Origin: Thoreauomyces humboldtii
Taxonomy: Eukaryota; Chytridiomycota; Chytridiomycetes; Spizellomycetales; Powellomycetaceae
Assembly: GCA_027596035.1 (NCBI GenBank)
Contig: JADGJA010000481.1
Location: 1-17,242 of the forward strand
Length of the DNA stretch: 17,242 nucleotides
Reading direction: 5' to 3'
Both the position numbers and the translations under genes were made by a program. Positions 7,264-15,450 of the stretch are shown here, piece after piece. The notes under the pieces were generated by a model. The model was not told the DNA's origin, did no database searches, and saw nothing but the letters and a program-made list of their open reading frames with translations. How positions within the stretch are numbered: position 1 is the first letter of the stretch; each line of letters begins with the position of its first letter.

Positions 7264-8190
7264 ATGAGTTCACTTCCCCATACCACAAGTCGCTCCATGG
7301 CTGCCACCGCCCCACTCTCCCGCCTCGTCCGCTCCTCGAGAAACCATGGTCGCTCAACATCCTCCTCCACCTTGTCACGCTTCGCCTCGTCAAACACCCG
7401 TCGCCCAACCACTGCTCCGGCCTCGCCATCCCCAACCTTTTCCCGACCCGACCTCTCGAAGGCAGCACGAGTGCACATCAAACATCCCCGCACCATCTTC
7501 AGGGAGCAGATGACCGTCAAAAGGAAGAGCTACTTTGCCGAGTCCCTCCAGATCAAAGCCAAGAAGGAAGCCGCGCTAGCCGACGACGCCCACATCCAGG
7601 AGCAGCGTCGGGCGGAGCTGGAACAGAAGATCCGAGAGTTCAAAGCCGCGAGGAAGCAGAGCTTCTCGGGCTCGGACGAGACGGCCGCCGAGGAGGCGTT
7701 GGAGAACCTGGACCACCCTTCCCCATCGACGGAGAAGAGCGGCACCCAACGACCAGCGACGTCGGATCCCCTCTTCCTGTCCCGTCAACGTCAGTGGCAA
7801 AAGTACCGCGAGGCTCGCGACCAGCAACGGTTGGAGAACGCAGTGCACACTCGCGTGAAGCAGTCCCAGCAGAGGACCGAGTCCCTCCTCTACCTGTACC
7901 ACGCCGCCCGCGACTTTGTCACCTACGACAACGTCGACAGGCTGCTCAGAGAACTCACCATCGGTCACAACTACGCCCAGCAGGGTCCGACTCCGCTGGC
8001 GAGGTTCAAGGACCAGCGGCGCGAGGCGCTCAAGGACACGCTCGAGGGAACCGTGCGCGGACGGGTGGGAGTGGCCGAGCTCAAGGCGGCCAAGGAGGGA
8101 GACGACGCCGAGGAGGCCCAGCGGACGGCAGAGTTCCTGGAGAAGCGGAAGAGGGTTCTCGATGGGTCCAGGGCTGCACCGCAAATATAG
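7264..8190 (+). CDS. PET123: Mitochondrial small ribosomal subunit protein mS26 (PET123-like)
   Basis: A single open frame of 308 aa with no evident intron. The N-terminal 60 residues are rich in Ser, Arg and Thr and nearly free of acidic residues, as in mitochondrial presequences; translation could start at 7264 or at the in-frame ATG at 7300. The middle is highly charged and helical (VKRKSYFAESLQIKAKKEA, then an EQRRAELEQKIREF stretch). A later block, LLYLYHAARDFV followed by VDRLLREL, resembles LLNLYHVANEFI of yeast PET123 as I recall it. PET123/mS26 is a structural protein of the mitochondrial 37S subunit needed for mitochondrial translation. Length is close to yeast PET123 (about 318 aa). 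The gene converges on COQ6, 147 bp away. A generic coiled-coil protein is the alternative. Confidence 0.72.
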   Translation: MSSLPHTTSRSMAATAPLSRLVRSSRNHGRSTSSSTLSRFASSNTRRPTTAPASPSPTFSRPDLSKAARVHIKHPRTIFREQMTVKRKSYFAESLQIKAKKEAALADDAHIQEQRRAELEQKIREFKAARKQSFSGSDETAAEEALENLDHPSPSTEKSGTQRPATSDPLFLSRQRQWQKYREARDQQRLENAVHTRVKQSQQRTESLLYLYHAARDFVTYDNVDRLLRELTIGHNYAQQGPTPLARFKDQRREALKDTLEGTVRGRVGVAELKAAKEGDDAEEAQRTAEFLEKRKRVLDGSRAAPQI

Positions 8191-8235
8191 GCTGCGAATA
8201 TATCATCTAGCTCTGCTCAACTGGGGACAAGTGAA

Positions 8236-8255
8236 ACCGAGGGTTTGCCCTCGGT
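8236..8255. other. Perfect inverted repeat between convergent mS26 and COQ6
   Basis: ACCGAGGG (8236-8243) and CCCTCGGT (8248-8255) form an 8-bp perfect stem with a TTTG loop. It lies 46 bases after the mS26 stop codon and 83 bases beyond the COQ6 stop, so it can fold in either 3' untranslated region. A competing pairing, CGGTCTG (8252-8258) with CAGACCG (8302-8308), overlaps the right arm. A T6 run at 8273-8278 follows, giving a superficially bacterial-terminator look in a eukaryotic locus. Confidence 0.6.
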
Positions 8256-8337
8256 CTGGATGCATTTGGCCGTTTTTTCACCCGGAATGCAAGGTTTACC
8301 ACAGACCGGACACGTAAGCTATGCAATCTTACAGAAG

Positions 8338-10161
8338 CTATCTACTATTACGACCTGCAAAGTCCATTATTTTCGTCTTCACTGGCGTTAGCCTATCCAC
8401 GAGGTCCAATCCCAACGACCGCACAGTTGCTACGGCACCCGACTCGGTCCCAAACAGCTTTCCGATCGCGTCTACGCCCTTCAGCATGGCGAGGTTGGGA
8501 AGGTACCGCCCTCGTGCGTAGTTCTCCAGCAGGTGAACGTGCCCTAACAAGAGGAGTGCATTGGTTTCTGCGAAGGTTGGGAAAGTAAACGCTCATCTCT
8601 TACCTATGTCCTGTCCAACCGTGATGCCCTCGGCGATGACCGCCGCCAGTCGCTCCGCATCGGCCAGACCGAGGTTCAGTCCTTGACCCGCCAGCGGGTG
8701 GATGGTGTGAGCTGCATCCCTACGATGGACTTCAGTTGGACAATCGTCGGAGTTAACACCATTTTACCAAGTCAAAGGCAACCTCTTACCCTATCAGAGC
8801 GACCCTGCTCTTGACGTACGCTTCAGAGTTCCTGAGTTTCAACGGGAACCCTGCGCGGGATGCGTCGCGTACGCTGATGACCCGAGGTGGTCGGGGATCC
8901 CTCCGAGCCTCGTGAATTGCATCAGGGCGGGTTTGCCCCCACGTCATCTCGGCTTCAAAGTCCAAGAGTGGTTCGCCAGCGTCCCCTATCTGACTGCACA
9001 GAAACTTGACGTCCTCCCATGGCGAGGTAAGCGCGGCGTTAACGAGGTGCGCAAACGATGCTGGAGGCAGGCTAGTAAGTTTGGCCGCGAGATTCGGAGG
9101 AACGGTCCATACGAGGGAGCTGTGGGTGGCGTCAAGCTGAAAGACATCAAACAGGAAAACATGGTAAGTGTGCGCTCGATACGTTCGTCGCTTACTCATT
9201 TGTCCGTACCGGAAGAAGGGCGATAGGACCAGACGGCAGGAAACGCTGCCACGCAGTGGCGTTGCCAGTTCCATTCGCCTGAATCTCCAAAGTTGCTACA
9301 AGTCCCTTTTGCGCGTAATCCCACCCGATTGAATCGATTCCAGCAAAGGTTCTCACGCTCGAGTTTCCTCCGTCGGCGCCAACCAGCAAGCGAGACTCGA
9401 TCGTCCTTCCATCCTCGAGATGTACCAAGGGCCAAGGTCTTGGCCCACCAGTGGTGGAATTTCCGATCTCTCGTACTCGTGCACGATTGTAAATGGCAAT
9501 CTGCGGAGCCTGTGCGACGCGATTCGCAAGGGCAGCTTGCAGATGATTGTTTTCCACGATATGCGCCACAGCATCCTCCCCCAAGGGCGTGTCAAAGCGA
9601 ATCTGGCCCTTTCCCACCGAGTCCCAGACGTGCATGGTGTGATATGGCGTTCGCCGCTTTGCTTCAATGAGTGGCCACACATCGAGATCTGCACACGATT
9701 AACCCATCAGTGGTCAAAACGAGGATCGCCGATCCAACGAGACACCGCACCCTTCAAGAAGCTGACAGTCCCGTTAGTGAGGGAGCTTACTCTGTTGGAG
9801 AAAGTCCCCTCCGCTGCATCAGCGGACCTGAAAAGGTCTCCACCTTCCACGAGGGCAACCTTCAAAGGCGCTGTGGTCCGAGAGCTTGCTACATCAGCAA
9901 GACGTTAGCCCTGCCGACATGTGAATACTCGCTCGCGGTTGGCTCACCTAAAGCGCAGGCTAACGCTGTTCCGACAATTCCTCCGCCAACAATGCACACG
10001 TCACACGTGGAGTTTGGAGACGTCGGAGCGGTTGCATATCTTCGCGTCCGATGCTTGACCGGGAAGGAACCTATTCCGCGCGGCAGAGTTGACAGACGCC
10101 TGGCTCCGAGCACGGCGAGAGCCTGCCCAGCACTTTGATGCAATGTAGCCGTCGTGACCAT
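8338..10161 (-). CDS. COQ6: Ubiquinone biosynthesis monooxygenase COQ6
   Basis: This mitochondrial FAD-dependent monooxygenase performs ring hydroxylation in coenzyme Q synthesis. Exons (minus strand, in order) are 9948-10161, 9751-9888, 9210-9688, 8790-9136, 8604-8719 and 8338-8543, giving 499 aa. Seen: a mitochondrial presequence with ARRL and KHRTRRYA (20-43); the dinucleotide-binding motif VGGGIVGTALACAL (58-71); SNRVSSLTNG in exon 2; MHVWDS; the GADG motif at 221-224; WQRFLPSGPIALLP; and the second FAD motif GDAAHTIHPLAGQG (393-406). The C-terminus closely follows the human COQ6 pattern. All five introns (59-73 nt) begin GT; intron 2 has a weak donor (GTGCGG). An in-frame ATG at 10278 could add 39 residues, but the start at 10161 gives the better presequence. 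The gene is divergent from RQC2. Confidence 0.95.
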
Positions 10162-10454
10162 CGAGTTGAACAACAGGTGCTCCAACGACGAATGGTCCCG
10201 GAAGTCTCGCCATGAACGATCGGAAGGAGTTGTTGATGAGTGCGTCAAGTGCACAGCCACTCGAACCGTCCGACTCATTCTGCGTCATTCTGCGTCAGCT
10301 TAACCTCCTTTCACACTCTGCTCACAACTTCTCCACCTCATGCTGTTCCCCACCAGTTACATATCATAGTACAGCTACAGATCAGCTTCATCCAACACTC
10401 TCTATCACCTACTGCACCACTACCACTACTGCTACTGCTCATCGTGTGTCAACA
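10162..10454. promoter_or_regulatory. Bidirectional promoter of COQ6 and RQC2
   Basis: Only 293 bp separate the two chosen start codons. The RQC2-proximal half is C/T-rich with CTACCACTACTG-like triplet steps, the usual fungal leader composition. A 10-bp tandem repeat lies in the middle. Both flanking coding frames stay open into this region in frame, so part of it may be translated from alternative starts. Confidence 0.6.
10275..10297. repeat. 10-bp tandem repeat with TGCGTCA bZIP half-sites
   Basis: TCATTCTGCG is repeated exactly at 10275-10284 and 10285-10294 and followed by TCA. It creates two copies of TGCGTCA (10281-10287 and 10291-10297), the reverse complement of TGACGCA, a CRE/bZIP-like sequence. 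One helical turn separates the copies, so two factors could bind the same face. The role is inferred. Confidence 0.6.
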
Positions 10455-13400
10455 ATGAAACAAAGATTCTCGGCCCTGGACGTATCCGCCCAGGTTGCTG
10501 AACTGCGACCGCGCTTGGTCGGTTTACGTTTGCAGAACGGTATCGCACTTGTCATATCCGAACTTTTGATTCTTGTCATGTAGAGCCGTCTCTGATAGCG
10601 CTCTGCTTGTCCTTCTCTGTAGCTTATGATATCAATGCCCGCACATACTTGTTCAAGTTTTCCAAACCCGATTTCAAAGAAATGCTCCTGGTCGAGTCGG
10701 GCGTCCGCATGCACTCGACCGAGTTTGCTCGCGACAAGTCCAACACACCCTCGCACTTCTGCATGAAGATCCGAAAGCACCTGCGGACCCGCCGCGTGAC
10801 GGCGTTCGATCAGCTTGGGGCGGACCGTGTCGTCGACATGCGTTTCGGGGACGGAGAGCACGCCTATCACCTGATCCTAGAGTTCTACGCTAGCGGAAAC
10901 GTCATCCTCACGGATCACGAGTATCGCATCCTCTCCCTGCTCCGCGTGGTCGAGGTCGAGGGACACACCACACCGGCCAAGCCCGACGACGGTGACACAA
11001 AGTTTGCCGTCGGAGAGATCTACGACGTCACCCGAGCTCGACCTTTCGAGGAGATCACCGAGGAAAAGCTTCATGCTACCCTGGAAGCCGCGGTCGCCGA
11101 AGCTCGCTCCGCCGTCATCCCTACGGACGTTTCTACTGTCGTGGAAGAGGTGGTCGCGGAGGAAGATCTCGGAAAGGATGGCAAGAAGGATGGCAAGAAG
11201 TCGAAAGCTGCCAAGAAAAAGTCTGCCGCCGCCAAATGGTCCGGAAAGGGTCAGAAGAAGGGCAAGGAGCTCACTTTGAAGAAGGTCATCCGTGACAAGC
11301 TGAGTCACGATTACGGGCCCGCCGTCGTGGATCACTGCATGCTGCTGTCCGGCCTGGACCTGAACGCCAAAATTACACCGGAACTTGATGTATCAGCGAA
11401 CTCCCCGATCATGCAGGCATTGCTTCCTGCCTTTCGAGCGGGTGACGCCATCGTCAAAGCCTGCATCGCGTCACCTCAAAAGGGTTGGATCACGTTGAAG
11501 GCCGAAGCGGTAGCACCGAAGCCCACGAAGCCGGACGCCCCCGTGGATGCCACGGACCGACCAAGCGAGTTCATTGCATACGAGGAGTTTTATCCGTTCC
11601 TGTTCCGCCAATTCGACGCGTCTGATCCCTCGGACGCATCTCCCAACGGTTCTCAGCAACGCGTGCTTGAGTACGCGACATTTGACAAGTGCGTAGACGA
11701 GTTCTACTCGAAGCTCGAAGCGCAAAAGTTGCAGATCCGCGCTCGTCAGGCTGAGCTCAACGCCGCGAAGAAGCTCGAAAGCGTCAAAGCTGGGCACTAT
11801 AACCAGGTGCGCGGTCTCAACGTCCTGCAAGAGCAGAGCGAAAAGACCGCGCAGGCCATCGAAGCCAACCTGCCGTTGGTGGAAAGCATCATCAACACTT
11901 TCCGCAGCTTCATCGCTTCAGGCATGGATTGGACGGACCTGGAAGAACTTGTCAAGGACGAGAAGAAGAAGGGAAATCCTGTTGCAAGCGTGGTCACGAG
12001 ACTAAGGTTGGACGTGGGAATGGTGACGATCCAACTTCGTGACGCGGAATATGTTGATAGCGAGGACGAGGAGTCCGATGCGGAAGAAACCGACGAAGAA
12101 GGGGACTCGGACGACAGCCGGAATGAGGAGGATTTTTCGCGTCCTCGGAAGAACGAAAAAAAGCCAGTGGCTCCACCAAAGCCGACCACGCTTTCGGTCG
12201 ACCTGGACATATACACATCGGCATACGCCAACGCTCGACGCTATTACGACACCAAAAAGGTCGCAGCCGTGAAGCAAGACAAGACCGTGCAAGCCGCCGA
12301 AAAAGCTTACAAGTCTGCCGAGCGCAAAATTGAAGTCGAACTTAAATCAACGCAGCAGACGGCTCCAGCCATCGTCAAGATGCGAAAACCCTTCTGGTTT
12401 GAAAAGTTCTTGTGGTTCATATCTTCCGAGAACTATCTCGTCGTGGGTGGTCGCGACGCGGCTCAAAATGAGCTTCTCGTGAAACGGTACCTCAGAAAAG
12501 GTGACGCATATGTCCACGCAGACCTGCACGGAGCGGCGAGTGTCATCGTCAAGAACATACCCGACGCCGACGCGCCTCCCGCCATTCCCCCTACCACGCT
12601 TCATCAGGCCGGCACGATGTCCGTCTGTCAGTCACGCGCCTGGGACGCCAAGATCGTCATGAGCGCTTGGTGGGTTGAGGAGTCGCAGGTCAGCAAGACA
12701 GCACCAACTGGTGAGTACTTGACAACTGGAAGCTTCATGATCAGAGGAAAGAAGAACTGGCTGCCCCCCGTTCAGCTTGTGTATGGATTCGCCATCCTTT
12801 TCCGAGTGGACGAGAGCTGTGCGCCGAGACATTACTATGAACGGCGACCATGGCGTAGAGATGGTGGGGACTCTAGCGCAAATCCCGCCATTGAAGACGC
12901 CAACGACCACTCTGCAAATCAGAGTAATCATGATGACGAGGACGACATCGCTGGGTCTGATAGTGATCACGACGACGGAGATGCCGACGACGTACAAGAA
13001 AAGGTCGCTGAACATGGCGAAGACGATATAGCTGAAGACGGGGCGCCCAGTGAACACGAAAGCGACCACGAAGAGCAACCAGCACGCACGCAGACACCAG
13101 ATGGGCCTGCTTCTTCAGTTGACGTAGGCGCTACGGTTCCATCGGCTGACAAGTACGAGTTGGATCAGGACGACGAGGAGGAGGAAGAAGAAGTTGACCA
13201 GAATGCAGAAACAAGTACAGTTGTACCGTCGAAAAAGCGCGTGACGGCCAAAGAACGCCGCGACATGCGCAAGCAGCGCGCAGGGGGCGGTGATGGTCCC
13301 GTAGAACACGCCAAACCACCGCCAGGACCGTCATCCCAGAAACAGGCGTCACAAAAGCAGTCGTCCGTCGAAAAGCCGCAGGAAAAGCAGCCGGTGCGAG

Positions 13401-14194
13401 GAAAGAAGGGCAAGATAAAGAAACTCAAGGGGAAGTACGCGGATCAGGACGAGGAAGATCGAGAGCTGATGCTCGAACTGCTGGGAAGTCGTGCCAAGGA
13501 GCCTCCTGCTGCGAAGGTTCCCGACGCTTCCGTGGCTGCCAAGAGCCCTCCAAACAAGGGCGGCAAGCGGACCAACGAGGCCATGAAGAAGCAACCGCGG
13601 GCACCGCCCGCTTCGAGCCCCTCCCAGGATGAGGCTGCGTCGCTCTCCAATCCATCGGCCAAAACGCAGGACGAGTCTGCATCTTCTCCTTCCACGGCCA
13701 CGGCCGCGCGGCGCGGATCTCAATCCGAGATCGTCGCCCTTCTCGCCGAGGAGAACATCCTTCAACTGCCCGACGACTCGAACGACACGTCCTACCTCGA
13801 CAACCTGACGGGTCAGCCCCATCACACGGACGTCCTCCTCCACGCGGTTCCCGTCTGCGCCCCTTGGTCCGCCCTAACAAAGTACAAGTACAAGGCGAAG
13901 CTGGTTCCGGGCACGGCCAAGAAGGGTCGAGCCGTCAAGACGCTTGTGACGGCTTTCTGCTCGGCGGGCGACGCGGCACCGCCCAAGCGCCAGATCAATG
14001 GCATCGTCATGACCGAAGCCGATGTGGAGGAAGGCAGGGTTAGGGTAGAGGCTGAGAAGACGGAAAGGGAACTTGTCAAAAGCGTGCCGGAGATGGAGAT
14101 GATGACTGCTTTGCTCGGGAAGGTCAAGGTCGTGGTTGGTCAAGAGGCCTCCAATAAGTCCAAGAAGAAAGGACCGGGGAGGAGGGGCCGGTGA
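10455..14194 (+). CDS. RQC2: Rqc2/Tae2/NEMF, ribosome-associated quality control factor
   Basis: Rqc2 binds 60S subunits still carrying peptidyl-tRNA, helps the E3 ligase Ltn1 engage, and in yeast directs C-terminal Ala/Thr tail addition. Exons 10455-10539 and 10623-14194 give 1218 aa, longer than yeast Tae2 (1038). Seen: start MKQRFSALDVSAQ with Asp9, and Asp96-Arg97 in GADRVVDM, matching the functional Asp9, Asp98 and Arg99 of yeast; a Lys-rich stretch at 213-250; an acidic Ser-rich stretch at about 506-530; the NFACT-R domain at about 615-755 (YVHADLHGAASVIVKN, QAGTMSVCQSRAWDAK, SKTAPTGEYLTTGSFMIRGK); a long acidic linker at about 785-890; and a C-terminal NFACT-C block at about 1090-1209 (VPVCAPWSALTKYKYK). 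The single intron 10540-10622 is GT-AG, phase 1. The frame is open upstream to 10212, but the family start MKQRF supports 10455. Confidence 0.96.
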
Positions 14195-14572
14195 GCTTGC
14201 TTTAGTGTCCATAGATCGGCTGCGTAAAATGGTCGCCGTCTTCAGACTCATCCACGAGCGAATGAACTGTACGGGGCTTGTGTGTATAGGCTTTGTGCCT
14301 ATGGTACCACGAACGGAATGTTCGGGTCATGATCTGCATGTGCCGCTGACTTTTTGTAGCCTCAGCCGGGCGTAAGCTTTTTCTGTTGCCGCAAATCTGA
14401 CAGCCTGCCGCAGTGGCCGTCGTGTTCTGCTTTTTTTCCTGCTCCGTTTTGCGCGCTCGGTCGGTCGTCCCTGCCGGTGAGCAATAAGTAGCGTCCAGGT
14501 GAGCCTGTCCCCCCTCGCTGGCCCTACAATAGACCTTCTGTGCCCCCTACCTCGCCCATCAATTAACGAAAA
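14195..14572. other. Intergenic: RQC2 3' region and promoter of the GPI-type protein
   Basis: This 378-bp spacer holds the RQC2 3' untranslated region on the left and the promoter of the next plus-strand gene on the right (pyrimidine-rich near 14500-14560). ATAGGC (14286-14291) and GCCTAT (14297-14302) form a 6-bp hairpin with a TTTGT loop about 92 bases after the RQC2 stop. No exon or RNA gene was recognised. Confidence 0.5.
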
Positions 14573-15010
14573 ATGCGTTCTGCTTTCTTCATCACGACTC
14601 TTGCCGCCCTCGCCACGTTGGGCGCTTCGCTAGCGGAGGACACCACTTCGGCCGTCGTCGATCCCGTCGAGACGGCACCAAGCACCGCGTTGCCCACGCA
14701 AGCACCGGAGGAGACCAGCATGACTCCGGTCGCCTCCTCGTCGATTCTTTCCATCCCAACCGCATCATCGTCCGTCGTCGTCGCTTCCACCATCCAGCTG
14801 GTCACCAGCACCCCAGCTCCGCCGAACTCGAAATCGCACTCGCATACTGGGACTGGCACCGCCAGCCACTCGAAGCACTCGAAGACCGCGGCGGCCGGTT
14901 CGGCACCGACATCGAACGTCAGCGCCACGTCGAGTGGGTCGAAGATCACGGCGTGGGGAGCGGCTGCGGTCGCTGTCGCAGTTTCCTGCCCTGTTGCCCT
15001 CCTTTTCTAG
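14573..15010 (+). CDS. Small secreted Ser/Thr/Ala-rich protein, probably GPI-anchored
   Basis: A 145-aa single-exon protein I do not recognise as a named family. Residues 1-21 are a clear signal peptide (MRSAFFITTLAALATLGASLA). The body (about 22-120) is rich in Ser, Thr, Ala, Pro and Val with no Cys before the tail, the composition of O-mannosylated cell-wall proteins, and contains an HSHTGTGTASHSKHSK stretch. One N-glycosylation site (NVS) lies near residue 118. The C-terminus is a hydrophobic segment (WGAAAVAVAVSCPVALLF) preceded by small residues (SSGS), as expected for a GPI attachment signal. Role: probably cell-surface structure or adhesion (inference from composition). It converges on the deacetylase gene, also predicted to be GPI-anchored. 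An unrelated low-complexity open frame is unlikely given signals at both ends. Confidence 0.75.
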   Translation: MRSAFFITTLAALATLGASLAEDTTSAVVDPVETAPSTALPTQAPEETSMTPVASSSILSIPTASSSVVVASTIQLVTSTPAPPNSKSHSHTGTGTASHSKHSKTAAAGSAPTSNVSATSSGSKITAWGAAAVAVAVSCPVALLF

Positions 15011-15210
15011 GGCCCTCGATAGATGTAGATAGAACCAAACGATGGGTTCCAGATGTTTGGCCGACCGAGACGGTCCACCCGCATAATATAGACTACAGAC
15101 AAGTCTTCGAGGACTCGGTTCGACCCTTCGGTCGGCAGTCAGTCCAGTCTCCACATCTCATACTGTCCCAGGTATGCTACAAGCACCAGATATCAAGCGC
15201 TTCCACGTGA

Positions 15211-15244
15211 GCAAAAGGGAGGGTGTTGTGGGGCAAAAGGGAGG
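15211..15244. repeat. 12-bp direct repeat
   Basis: GCAAAAGGGAGG is present exactly at 15211-15222 and 15233-15244, with similar flanks (GTGTTG versus TTGTTC), so the repeating unit is about 22 bp. It may be a small tandem duplication in the 3' region between the GPI-type gene and the deacetylase. Confidence 0.7.
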
Positions 15245-15253
15245 TTGTTCCAA

Positions 15254-15278
15254 CATAACTCACAAACCGAGAGTTATG
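15254..15278. other. 8-bp inverted repeat (hairpin)
   Basis: CATAACTC (15254-15261) and GAGTTATG (15271-15278) are perfect inverted copies with a 9-base loop. They sit between two convergent genes, downstream of both stop codons, so the hairpin could form in either transcript. The function is unknown. Confidence 0.6.
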
Positions 15279-15450
15279 ATGGAAATCAACTCGCTGGCAG
15301 GCAAGGAAGGACCTCTGGCCGGTGCTACTTCATGACTCCGCTGATGTCTCAAATGTGACCACCTCCCAAATACAAAAGGTGCCACAGGTAGAGGTATTAT
15401 GTAAAAGAAGAGGATACACATCAGACGATTTGGGGAGCCCGTGTTTTCGT

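Larger units (their letters stand above)
15011..15450. other. Convergent 3' region with repeats
   Basis: These 440 bp lie between two stop codons facing each other. They contain a 12-bp direct repeat (15211-15244) and an 8-bp inverted repeat (15254-15278), listed separately, and are otherwise A/T-richer than the coding DNA, as expected for 3' untranslated regions. No exon or RNA gene was found. Confidence 0.55.

Noticed and set aside
7576..8184. A 202-aa minus-strand open frame opposite mS26
   Set aside because: It is Leu/Gly/Arg-rich with no recognisable domain and lies fully antisense to a better supported gene with a mitochondrial presequence and family blocks.
8236..8280. Bacterial-style intrinsic terminator (GC hairpin followed by a T run)
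   Set aside because: All genes here are intron-containing eukaryotic genes, and the T run is 17 bases past the stem, so only the hairpin itself is reported.
13349..13880. Minus-strand open frames of about 150 to 160 aa opposite the 3' half of RQC2
   Set aside because: Low-complexity Arg/Gly/Pro-rich shadows of the Lys- and Asp-rich linker of RQC2.
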